Source: RPQJ01 sp035554635
GTDB lineage: Bacteria > Pseudomonadota > Gammaproteobacteria > Steroidobacterales > Steroidobacteraceae
Direction: 5' to 3'
Assembly (NCBI GenBank): GCA_035554635.1
Contig: DATMIB010000168.1
Span: 1-13,726, forward strand
Length of the DNA stretch: 13,726 bases
Every line of letters begins with the position of its first letter. Position 1 is the first letter of the stretch. The position numbers and the translations under genes were made by a program. Shown here one piece after another: positions 6,803 through 13,726 of this stretch. Under the pieces are notes generated by a model that saw only the letters and a program-made list of their open reading frames with translations, was not told the origin of the DNA and made no database searches.

Positions 6803-9181
6803 ATGAGCTTTTTCACGAACCTGCGCGCCGACCGCCTGATCGCCGAGATCAAGGCGGCCGAGCCCGGCAATGGCCACCGCGCACCGCTCGAGAAGCTCGC
6901 CCGGCTGGGGCCGTCGGCGATCCCGCGGGTCATCGATGCGCTCGCGAACGCCGACAAGCAGGAGACCGAGGGCTTCATCGCGGTCCTGACCTCGCTGCTC
7001 GACAACCGGACGTTCAACGCCGTGGCCCAGGGCCTGACCGAGGGCAACCAGCGCACCGTCGGCGGTGTCGCCGCCGCGCTCTCGCGTTCGCGCAACTACC
7101 CGGCCAGCCAGCTCTTCGGCCTGCTCGACAATCCGGACATGCCCAAGGGCACGGTCGTCGCGATCATTGCGGCACAGAAGACGCGCCTCAACGCGCGTGA
7201 CCTTTTGCAGCGCGCGTACAGCCTGGAGCCGGCCGAAAAGGCCGCGATGTTCAGGATCGTCGCCGAGATCGCCGACCAGGCCCTGCTGCCCGAGCTGCTG
7301 AGCCGGCTCGAGGGCAAGGACGCGGTCGCCCGCACGCACCTGATCAACATCCTCGCGCGGTTCAACCGCCCCGAGGTGGCCCAGGCGCTGCAGAAACAGC
7401 TCCGCGACACCAACAAGTTCGTGCGCCAGGCGGTGCTCAACGCGCTGGCCGGCATGGAGGGCAACGCCGACGTCGGCCTGCTCTGCGAGGTGCTGCGCGA
7501 CCCCGACGTCGAGACGCAGCAGAAGGCGATCGAGGCCGTCGTCCGCGCGAACGACCCGCACACGATCCACCACCTGACCGCCATCCTGCGCGACGAGCAG
7601 GAAAGCTCGCGCCGCGCCGCGGTCGAGGTGCTCAACGAGATCGGCACGCCGGCGCACATCAAGCACCTGCTGCAGTCGATCAAGGACGACGACTGGTGGG
7701 TGCGCAGCCGCGCGGCCGACGCTCTCGCCAGGATCGGCGGGCCGCGCGTGATCGAAGCGGCGCTCGGCCTGATCCGCGACCAGGACGAGGACGTCCGGCG
7801 TGCCGCGATCGAGATCCTGAACCAGACCAAGGACGAACGCGCGGTCGGCTTCCTGATCGAGGCGACCAAGGACAAGGACTGGTGGGTCCGCGAGCGGGCG
7901 GTCGACGCCCTCGCCGAGATCGGCAGTTCGCGCGCCCTGCCCGCCCTGCTCGACTTGCTGCACGTCAGCGACGAGCGGTCGCTGCCGACGGTCGTGCGCG
8001 CGCTCGGCAAGCTCGGCGACGCCTCGGTGATCACGCGGCTGATCCCGCTGCTCGAGAGCCCGTCGAAGGAAGTCCGGCTCGAGGTGATCACGGCCCTCGG
8101 CCGGCTGGTCGACGACAGCACGGCCGACACGGTCCGCGCGCGGCTCGAATCGACCAGCACCGCCGGCCGCGACCCGACCGTGAGCCACGCCGCGATGCGG
8201 GCGGTCGAGGACCTCGATGCGCGCTTCGCGACCGGCGTGCGCGCGGCGAGCCAGGCCACCACCGACCGCATGGCGATTCCGTCGCGCACGCTGCTCACCG
8301 AGCAGCCCGACTTCGACGGCCTCGCCCGCCAGGCCGCGCAGCAGCGGCTCGACATTTCCACGCTCAAGCCCGGCGACGTGCTCGAGGGCCGCTACAAGTT
8401 CATCCAGAAGATCGGCAAGGGCGCCTTCGGCACCGTGCTGCTGATGGAGGACAACGTCGTCGACGAGCGGCTGGTCCTCAAGTTCCTGAACCCGAACGTC
8501 TCGCAGGACGAGGAGATGATGAAGCGGTTCGTGCACGAGCTGCGCTACTCGCGCAAGATCACGCACCGCAACGTCATCCGCATCTACGACTTCCTGTTCA
8601 TCCGCGGCAACTATGCGATCTCGATGGAATACTTCCCGTCGCATACGCTCGGCAACGAGGTCAACGACAAGCCGCTGCCGCTGCCAAAGGCGGTCCGCTT
8701 TGCCATGGACGTCGCGACCGGCATGACCGTCGCGCACCAGTCCGGCATCATCCACCGCGACCTGAAGCCGGCCAACGTGCTGATCGACGACACGGGGCTG
8801 GTCAAGATCGTCGACTTCGGCGTCGCCGCGGCACAGCACCAGGGCGACACGCAGCTCACCAAGACCGGCTACGTGATCGGCTCGCCCAAGTACATGGCGC
8901 CCGAGCAGATCCTCGGCAAGAAGGTCGACGAGCGCGCCGACATCTATTCGCTCGGCGTGATCCTCTATGAGATGCTGACAGGCGAGCCGCCGTACCACCG
9001 CGGCGACCACATGGCGGTCATGTACCAGCACGTCCAGGGCAAGGCGAAACCGCCGATCGAGTTGAACCCGCAGGTGCCGCCCGGCCTGTCGGAGATCGTC
9101 ATGAAGGCCATGGCGGTCGACAAGACGCGCCGGTTCCAGACCATGGACGAGCTTCGCGCCGCGCTCGAGCGCTACCTCTGA
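6803..9181 (+). CDS. HEAT-repeat protein with C-terminal Hanks-type Ser/Thr kinase
   Basis: A 792-aa protein with no signal peptide or membrane segment. Residues about 1-480 are a run of helical HEAT-like repeats, clearest at 297-301 and 359-363, where DWWVR recurs 62 residues (two repeats) apart; many units carry R-x-A-x-x-A-L. A linker (about 480-525) leads to a complete protein kinase: Gly loop GKGAFGTV (538-545), ATP-binding K560, helix-C E579, HRDLKPAN with catalytic D653 and N658, DFG 671-673, a Thr-rich activation segment, and YMAPE (697-701). All catalytic residues are present, so it should be active. The order, repeats first and kinase last, is the reverse of most bacterial receptor-type kinases, and the absence of a membrane anchor suggests a cytosolic scaffold. 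ATG at 6803 without a clear Shine-Dalgarno. The PilT-family gene follows 13 bp after the stop, implying an operon. The substrate is unknown; the motors encoded next are the obvious candidates. Confidence 0.92.
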   Translation: MSFFTNLRADRLIAEIKAAEPGNGHRAPLEKLARLGPSAIPRVIDALANADKQETEGFIAVLTSLLDNRTFNAVAQGLTEGNQRTVGGVAAALSRSRNYPASQLFGLLDNPDMPKGTVVAIIAAQKTRLNARDLLQRAYSLEPAEKAAMFRIVAEIADQALLPELLSRLEGKDAVARTHLINILARFNRPEVAQALQKQLRDTNKFVRQAVLNALAGMEGNADVGLLCEVLRDPDVETQQKAIEAVVRANDPHTIHHLTAILRDEQESSRRAAVEVLNEIGTPAHIKHLLQSIKDDDWWVRSRAADALARIGGPRVIEAALGLIRDQDEDVRRAAIEILNQTKDERAVGFLIEATKDKDWWVRERAVDALAEIGSSRALPALLDLLHVSDERSLPTVVRALGKLGDASVITRLIPLLESPSKEVRLEVITALGRLVDDSTADTVRARLESTSTAGRDPTVSHAAMRAVEDLDARFATGVRAASQATTDRMAIPSRTLLTEQPDFDGLARQAAQQRLDISTLKPGDVLEGRYKFIQKIGKGAFGTVLLMEDNVVDERLVLKFLNPNVSQDEEMMKRFVHELRYSRKITHRNVIRIYDFLFIRGNYAISMEYFPSHTLGNEVNDKPLPLPKAVRFAMDVATGMTVAHQSGIIHRDLKPANVLIDDTGLVKIVDFGVAAAQHQGDTQLTKTGYVIGSPKYMAPEQILGKKVDERADIYSLGVILYEMLTGEPPYHRGDHMAVMYQHVQGKAKPPIELNPQVPPGLSEIVMKAMAVDKTRRFQTMDELRAALERYL

Positions 9182-9186
9182 GAGGG
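9182..9186 (+). promoter_or_regulatory. Shine-Dalgarno supporting a TTG start
   Basis: GAGGG directly follows the kinase TGA (9179-9181) and lies 8 bp before the TTG at 9195. It supports TTG as the start: the next in-frame Met codons fall inside the conserved N-terminal domain. Confidence 0.6.
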
Positions 9187-9194
9187 ACGGGCCC

Positions 9195-10292
9195 TTGGCA
9201 CGCATCGATGCCTTCCTGAAACTCGGCGCCTCCCAGGGCTGCTCCGACGTCCACCTGGCCGTGGGCGTGCCGCCCATGCTGCGCATGAACGGCGAGCTGA
9301 TGCCGATCAAGTTCCGCAACCTGCAGGACGCGGAGCTCGAGAGCTACGTCAGCGAGATCCTGACGCCGACCAACCAGGAGCACTTCCGCAAGGGGCACGA
9401 CGTCGACTTCTCGTACGTGTCCGACGACGGCAGCCGTTTCCGCGTCAACGTGTTCCGCAAGGACACGGGCGTCGGCGCCGTGTTCCGCACGATCCCGAGC
9501 GACGTGCCTTCGCTCGACTCGCTGAACCTGCCGCCGGTCGTCAGGAAGTTCTGCGACTACCACCAGGGCATGGTGCTCGTGACCGGGTCCACCGGCACGG
9601 GCAAGTCGACCACGCTCGCGGCGATGATCGACCACCTCAACCAGACGCGGCGACTCAACATCATCAGCCTCGAGGATCCGATCGAGTTCGTCCACCGCAG
9701 CAAGCAGTCGCAGGTCGTCCAGCGCGAACTGCACACGCACCTGCCCTCGTTCGCCGAGGGCGTGCGCGCCGCGATGCGCGAGGACCCGGACGTGATCCTG
9801 GTCGGCGAACTGCGCGACGCCGACACCGTGCGCTGGGCGATGACGGCCGCCGAGACCGGCCACCTCGTGCTCGGCACGCTGCACACGACCAGTGCCGTCA
9901 AGACCATCGACCGCATCGTCGACGCGCTGCCGGCCGAGGAGCGCGAGCAGACCAAGAGCTTCATGTCGCAGAGCCTGCTCGGCGTCGTGACGCAGGTCCT
10001 CGTGCGCACACCGGACCTGCGCGGGCGCAAGGCGGTCTGCGAGGTGATGGTCATGAACCGCGCGATCGGCAAGCTGATCACGAGCGAGCAGTCGCACATG
10101 ATCCCGTCCCAGCTGCAAACCGGGCGCGACGTCGGCATGCAGACGCTCGACCAGGCGCTGCTCGCGGCCGTGCAGGCCCGCGAGATCGACCCGGAAGACG
10201 CGTTCACGTTCGCCGTCGACAAGCGCCCGTTCGCGCGGTACGTGCCGGACGGCACGGCCACCTTGAAGTCCGACGTCACGCAGGGGCTCTGA
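9195..10292 (+). CDS. PilT/PilU-family type IV pilus ATPase, paralogue 1
   Basis: A 365-aa secretion/retraction ATPase related to PilT, a hexameric cytosolic motor at the pilus base. The N-terminal PAS-like domain starts FLKLGASQGCSDVHLAVGVP. The RecA-like core has Walker A GSTGTGKST (131-139), the Asp box LEDPIEF (159-165), Walker B VILVGE with E205 followed by LRD, and the His box GTLHTTSA (227-234) followed by KTIDRIVDALP. ATPase residues are intact. The retraction-linked AIRNLIRE motif of canonical PilT is replaced by AIGKLITSE (290-298), and the C-terminus is extended with a DKRPFARYVP stretch. TTG start with a GAGGG Shine-Dalgarno. It is 13 bp after the kinase gene and 4 bp before a second ATPase of the same family. 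No pilin, PilB or PilC gene lies in the window, so canonical pilT and pilU probably sit elsewhere and this is an extra copy. Confidence 0.88.
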   Translation: MARIDAFLKLGASQGCSDVHLAVGVPPMLRMNGELMPIKFRNLQDAELESYVSEILTPTNQEHFRKGHDVDFSYVSDDGSRFRVNVFRKDTGVGAVFRTIPSDVPSLDSLNLPPVVRKFCDYHQGMVLVTGSTGTGKSTTLAAMIDHLNQTRRLNIISLEDPIEFVHRSKQSQVVQRELHTHLPSFAEGVRAAMREDPDVILVGELRDADTVRWAMTAAETGHLVLGTLHTTSAVKTIDRIVDALPAEEREQTKSFMSQSLLGVVTQVLVRTPDLRGRKAVCEVMVMNRAIGKLITSEQSHMIPSQLQTGRDVGMQTLDQALLAAVQAREIDPEDAFTFAVDKRPFARYVPDGTATLKSDVTQGL

Positions 10293-10296
10293 GCAG

Positions 10297-11418
10297 ATGT
10301 CCGCCACGGTCGAAGGCACCACCCAGCCCGCCACGCCCGAGGTGCTGCAGCACACGCCGCGGCGCATCGACGAGCTGCTGCGCGACGTGCTCGTCAAGGG
10401 CGGCTCCGACCTGCACTTCGTCGCGGGCGACCCGCCGCGCATACGGCTGCACGGCGAACTGCAGGCGCTGCGCGACGCGCGCCTCGACAAGGACACGGTG
10501 CGCGAGATGCTCACCGAGGTCATGACCCGCCGCGCGCAGGCGCAGCTCGAGCAGAAGGACGGCGCCGACTTCGCCTACACGATCCCCGGCGTCTCACGCT
10601 TCCGCGTCAACGTCTTCCGCCACATCGGCGGATTGGGCGGCGTGTTCCGCGCGATCCCGTCGAAGGCGCTCACGCTCGAGCAGCTGAACCTGCCCGAGTC
10701 CGTGCGCAGCCTCTGCCGCGTCAACAACGGCCTGATCCTGGTCACCGGCAAGACCGGCTCCGGCAAGTCGACGACGCTCGCGGCGATGATCGACGACATC
10801 AACCAGCGCGAGAAGGGCCACATCCTCACGATCGAGGACCCGATCGAGTTCGTGCACCCGCGCAAGAACTGCCTCGTGAGCCAGCGCGAAGTCGGGCTGC
10901 ACAGCCCCGGGTTCGCCGAGGCGCTGCATTCGGCGCTGCGCGAGGACCCCGACATCATCCTGGTCGGCGAATTGCGCGACCTCGAGACCATGGGCATCGC
11001 GGTGACGGCCGCCGAGATGGGCATCCTGGTCATGGGCACGCTGCACACCAACGGCGCGGCGGCCACCGTCGACCGGATCGTCAACGCGTTCCCCTCCGAC
11101 AAGCAGAGCCACGTGCGCACCATGCTGTCGACCTCGCTGCGCGGCGTGATCTCGCAGCAGCTGATCCAGCGCGCCGACAAGCGCGGCCGTGTCGCCGCGC
11201 TCGAGATCCTGATCAACACGCCGGCCGTGTCGAACCTGATCCGCCAGGGCAAGCTCGACCAGCTCGAGAACGCGATGCAGAGCGGCGCGACGCACGGCAT
11301 GCGCGTCATGGATTCCGCGATCCAGGAGCTGTTCGACAAGGGCGTCATCAACGGTCGGGCGGCCTACGAAAAGGCGATCAACAAGCAGCGGTTCGAGCAG
11401 TTCAAGGACATGGGTTGA
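10297..11418 (+). CDS. PilT/PilU-family type IV pilus ATPase, paralogue 2
   Basis: A 373-aa ATPase of the same family as its upstream neighbour but clearly diverged from it. N-terminal domain: IDELLRDVLVKGGSDLHFVA, then RFRVNVFRHIGGLGGVFRAIPSKALT. Core motifs: Walker A GKTGSGKST (151-159), Asp box IEDPIEF (179-185), Walker B IILVGE with E225, and a His box GTLHTNGAAATVDRIV, where the common S in LHTNSA-type boxes is G (253). The C-terminal motif reads NTPAVSNLIRQGKLDQLENA (310-317 AVSNLIRQ), nearer to PilU/PilT mixtures than to either. It ends with the basic NKQRFEQFKDMG. ATG at 10297 with AGGGG (10282-10286) inside the preceding gene, 4 bp after that gene's stop: tight coupling. Followed by a 287-bp gap with the second palindromic element. 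Could be called PilU-like; orthology needs a tree. Confidence 0.88.
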   Translation: MSATVEGTTQPATPEVLQHTPRRIDELLRDVLVKGGSDLHFVAGDPPRIRLHGELQALRDARLDKDTVREMLTEVMTRRAQAQLEQKDGADFAYTIPGVSRFRVNVFRHIGGLGGVFRAIPSKALTLEQLNLPESVRSLCRVNNGLILVTGKTGSGKSTTLAAMIDDINQREKGHILTIEDPIEFVHPRKNCLVSQREVGLHSPGFAEALHSALREDPDIILVGELRDLETMGIAVTAAEMGILVMGTLHTNGAAATVDRIVNAFPSDKQSHVRTMLSTSLRGVISQQLIQRADKRGRVAALEILINTPAVSNLIRQGKLDQLENAMQSGATHGMRVMDSAIQELFDKGVINGRAAYEKAINKQRFEQFKDMG

Positions 11419-11489
11419 GGGCGGCATCGACCCGCCTCCCCCGTCGTGCTGGCGATCTCGACGCGCTGCGGCCTTCAATAGGGTGCCAA

Positions 11490-11604
11490 CGGCGATCCCG
11501 GCGGAATTCGCCCCGAAAAACGCCGTGAATACATCCCTGTAGGCTCCTTCCGCGACGTCCATGTCGCGGAAGGTTTTCGGGGCGAACCCGCGCCGGAATC
11601 GCCG
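11490..11604. repeat. Nested inverted-repeat element
   Basis: Outer arms 11490-11519 and 11574-11604 are inverted copies: both read CGGCGAT-n-CCGGCG, a short variable part, then TTCGCCCCGAAAA, with about 26 of 30-31 positions paired. Between them lie a small palindrome TACA-TCCC-TGTA (11530-11541) and a perfect 11-bp hairpin (11546-11573) that abuts the right arm. The whole could fold as a branched cruciform or a three-way RNA junction. It contains no open frame of note. The remaining parts of the 287-bp ATPase/metG gap (11419-11489 and 11605-11705) hold only the metG promoter candidate. Similar elements with a GTGAATACATCC-type core occur in Xanthomonadaceae-like genomes as far as I recall, so it is likely a dispersed repeat. 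Confidence 0.8.
11546..11577 (+). terminator. Possible intrinsic terminator of the kinase-ATPase unit
   Basis: Stem CCTTCCGCGAC / GTCGCGGAAGG (11 perfect pairs), loop GTCCAT, followed immediately by TTTT (11574-11577). It lies 127 bp downstream of the second ATPase stop and upstream of the metG promoter candidate. The T run is short, and the stem is part of a repeat element, so its role as a terminator is inferred from shape and place. Confidence 0.42.
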
Positions 11605-11664
11605 TCTCCCGCCTCGGTGACCGACCTGCGACGCCTGCCGGGCCGCGCCGGCCGGGGGCGTGAC

Positions 11665-11673
11665 TGGCATAAT
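11665..11673 (+). promoter_or_regulatory. Candidate extended -10 for metG
   Basis: TGGCATAAT, 32 bp upstream of the metG ATG; identical nonamer to that preceding the HEAT-kinase gene. The -35 region is GC-rich and not consensus-like, which an extended -10 can compensate. Confidence 0.45.
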
Positions 11674-11705
11674 TCGCGACCCCGCCCCCGGAATCCCCCG
11701 CCCGC

Positions 11706-13726
11706 ATGACCACCGCCGCCGACCGACGCACGATCCTCGTCACCAGCGCCCTGCCGTACGCCAACGGCGTGCCGCACCTCGGGCACATGGTCGAGTACGT
11801 CCAGACCGACATCTGGGTGCGGTTCCAGCGCATGCGCGGCCACGACGTGCTGTTCATGTGGGCGAGCGACGCGCACGGCACGCCGATCATGCTCAAGGCG
11901 CGCCAGGAAGGGATCACGCCCGAGGAGTTGATCGAGCGCATCGGCGCGATCCAGCGTCGCGACTTCGGCGACTTCGACATCTCGTACGACAACTTCCACA
12001 CGACGCACTCGGACGAGAACCGCGAGATCACTTACGAGATCTACCGCCGGCTGCTCGCGGCGGGCCACATCCGGCGCGAGACGATCGTGCAGGCCTACGA
12101 CGAGCAGGCCCAGATGTTCCTGCCGGACCGCTACGTCCGCGGCACCTGCCCGAAGTGCGGTGCGCTCGACCAGTACGGCGACAGCTGTGAAGTCTGCGGC
12201 GCCACCTATTCGCCGGCCGACCTCATCAACCCGGTCTCGGTCGTGAGCGGCACGGCGCCCGTGCAACGCGACTCCGAGCACCTGTTCTTCAAGCTCGGCG
12301 ACTTCGAGGCACTGCTGCGCGAGTGGACCGGTGGCGGACGGCTGCAGCCGGCGGTCTCGGCAAAGCTCGCCGAATGGTTCGGCGCGGGCCTGCGCGACTG
12401 GGACATCTCGCGCGACGCGCCCTACTTCGGCTTCGAGATCCCGGGCGAGAAAGGCAAGTACTTCTACGTCTGGCTCGACGCGCCGATCGGCTACCTGTCG
12501 AGCCTGCTGCACTGGTGCCGTCGCCACGGCCGCGACTTCGACACGTACTGGAAGCCCGACAGCACGGCCGAGGTCTACCATTTCATCGGCAAGGACATCG
12601 TCTACTTCCACACGCTGTTCTGGCCCGCGGTGCTGGTCGGTGCAGGCTACCGCGCACCGACCGCGGTGTATGCGCACGGCTTCCTGACCGTCAATGGCCA
12701 GAAGATGTCCAAGTCGCGCGGCACGCTGATCGCGGCACGCACCTGGCTCGACCACCTGCCGGCCGAGTACCTGCGCTACTACTATGCGTCGCGGCTCGGC
12801 GACGGCGTCGACGACCTCGACCTGAACCTCGACGACTTCGTCGCCAAGGTGAACTCGGACGTCGTCGGCAAGCTCGTCAACATCGCCAGTCGCTGCGCCG
12901 GCTTCATCGCGCGCGGTGCCGACGGCCGCCTCGCGGCCACGCTCGCGGAGCCTGCACTGCAGGACGAATTCGTGCTCGCCGGCGAGCGCATCGCCGCGCT
13001 GTACGAAGGTCGCGACCTGGCCGGCGTCGTGCGCGAAGTCATGGCGCTCACCGACAAGGCCAATTTCTACATCGACCAGCGCAAACCGTGGCTGATGGCC
13101 AAGGACCCGGCCCGTGCCGCCGAGGTCCAGGGCGTCTGCACGCAGGGGCTCAACCTGTTCCGCGTGCTTGCGACCTACCTCAAGCCGATCATGCCGAAGC
13201 TCGCCGCCGGCGCCGAGAAGTTCCTCGGCCTGCCGTCGCAGGCCTGGGCCGACGCAGCCACGCCGCTGCTCGGCACCACGATCAATGCCTACGAGGCGCT
13301 CGCGACGCGTGTCGATCCAAAGGCCGTGCAGGCACTGCTCGCGGCATCCGCGGAAACGCTGAAGCCGACCGAAGTGCCGACGGCAGCGCCGCCGACGACG
13401 GCGGCCGCAGCGACGCAGAAACCCGCGAAGAAATCCGCCGACGCGGTTGCGGCTCCGGCCCCGGTCGATGGCGCACCGGCGTCGATCTCGGTCGACGAGT
13501 TCGGCAAGGTCGACCTGCGCATCGCACGGATCGACAGCGCCGAGCATGTCGACGGCGCCGACAAGCTGCTCAAGCTTGGGCTAGACCTGGGCGAACTCGG
13601 CAAGCGCACCATTTTCGCGGGCATCCGCTCGGCCTACGAACCGGACCAGCTGGTCGGCCGGCTCACCGTCGTCGTCGCCAACCTGGCGCCGCGCAAGATG
13701 CGCTTCGGCGTCTCCGAGGGGATGGT
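11706..13726 (+). CDS. metG: Methionyl-tRNA synthetase (3' end cut by window)
   Basis: Charges tRNA-Met with methionine. 673 codons are visible and the frame is open to the window end, so about the last 20-30 residues are missing. Class I catalytic core: PYANGVPHLGHM with the HIGH-type HLGH (24-27); zinc-binding four-cysteine knuckle C148-xx-C151 ... C161-xx-C164; KMSKS (333-337) after GQ. The anticodon-binding helical domain follows to about residue 540. A low-complexity Ala/Pro/Thr/Lys linker (about 541-595) joins it to a C-terminal EMAP/Trbp111-type tRNA-binding domain beginning VDEFGKVDLRIARI and still incomplete at APRKMRFGVSEGM. This is the long dimeric form, as in E. coli (677 aa), slightly longer through the linker. 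ATG at 11706 has no obvious Shine-Dalgarno but fits the family N-terminus. In E. coli metG is the divergent neighbour of mrp/apbC; here they are separated by the kinase-ATPase unit. Confidence 0.97.
   Translation, partial: MTTAADRRTILVTSALPYANGVPHLGHMVEYVQTDIWVRFQRMRGHDVLFMWASDAHGTPIMLKARQEGITPEELIERIGAIQRRDFGDFDISYDNFHTTHSDENREITYEIYRRLLAAGHIRRETIVQAYDEQAQMFLPDRYVRGTCPKCGALDQYGDSCEVCGATYSPADLINPVSVVSGTAPVQRDSEHLFFKLGDFEALLREWTGGGRLQPAVSAKLAEWFGAGLRDWDISRDAPYFGFEIPGEKGKYFYVWLDAPIGYLSSLLHWCRRHGRDFDTYWKPDSTAEVYHFIGKDIVYFHTLFWPAVLVGAGYRAPTAVYAHGFLTVNGQKMSKSRGTLIAARTWLDHLPAEYLRYYYASRLGDGVDDLDLNLDDFVAKVNSDVVGKLVNIASRCAGFIARGADGRLAATLAEPALQDEFVLAGERIAALYEGRDLAGVVREVMALTDKANFYIDQRKPWLMAKDPARAAEVQGVCTQGLNLFRVLATYLKPIMPKLAAGAEKFLGLPSQAWADAATPLLGTTINAYEALATRVDPKAVQALLAASAETLKPTEVPTAAPPTTAAAATQKPAKKSADAVAAPAPVDGAPASISVDEFGKVDLRIARIDSAEHVDGADKLLKLGLDLGELGKRTIFAGIRSAYEPDQLVGRLTVVVANLAPRKMRFGVSEGM

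Noticed and set aside
6743..9319. 858-aa open frame on the minus strand opposite the HEAT-kinase gene
   Set aside because: Composition is Arg/Asp/Val/His-rich with no recognisable domain, as expected for the antisense of a high-GC gene; the plus-strand frame has a complete kinase and HEAT repeats.
6803..11418. Reading the kinase-ATPase unit as an anti-phage defence system
   Set aside because: Some defence systems use kinases, but the partners here are PilT-family motors with intact Asp and His boxes, and no nuclease, toxin or phage-related gene is nearby.
11419..11437. Short GGCGG/CCGCC hairpin right after the second ATPase stop as a terminator
   Set aside because: Only five pairs plus a G-T, 7-nt loop, and followed by C-rich rather than T-rich sequence.
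11475..13547. 690-aa open frame on the minus strand opposite metG
   Set aside because: Antisense shadow of metG, whose plus-strand frame has every family motif; the frame also runs through the palindromic repeat.

Overview
The window looks like a chromosomal segment of a high-GC (roughly two-thirds G+C by eye) gammaproteobacterium, most likely in or near the Xanthomonadales/Lysobacterales. This rests on the gene order DUF3108-purN-purM divergent from DUF2066 - CDP-alcohol phosphatidyltransferase - hda, on a short 188-aa Dcd next to apbC, and on proteins that read like that group throughout. No similarity search was possible, so the placement is an inference.

Layout. Positions 1-2183 (minus strand) hold a tight operon: a DUF2066 exported protein, a CDP-alcohol phosphatidyltransferase (ATGA overlap with the former) and hda (cut by the window start). 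A 94-bp divergent promoter region separates it from purM-purN-DUF3108 (plus strand, 2278-4773), which covers two steps of de novo purine synthesis followed by an exported DUF3108 protein. A 121-bp palindromic heptamer element fills the gap to the convergent apbC-dcd pair (minus strand, 4899-6559), which makes the Fe-S carrier ATPase Mrp/ApbC and dCTP deaminase.

From 6803 to 11418 runs a plus-strand three-gene unit with gaps of 13 and 4 bp. It encodes a 792-aa cytosolic protein with about 480 residues of HEAT repeats followed by a C-terminal Hanks-type Ser/Thr kinase, then two different PilT/PilU-family hexameric ATPases. Both ATPases keep the nucleotide-binding motifs but depart from canonical PilT in the C-terminal AIRxLIRE region. 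This is the accessory-looking part of the window and the best candidate for an undescribed system: a scaffolded kinase co-expressed with two retraction-type motors. In E. coli apbC (mrp) and metG are divergent neighbours; here the unit sits exactly between them.

A second nested inverted-repeat element (11490-11604), whose inner hairpin may act as a terminator, separates the unit from metG (11706 to the window end, truncated). No tRNA, rRNA, CRISPR array, transposase or prophage gene was seen. The stretches over about 200 bp without genes are the 243-bp apbC/kinase divergent region and the 287-bp ATPase/metG region, both described below.
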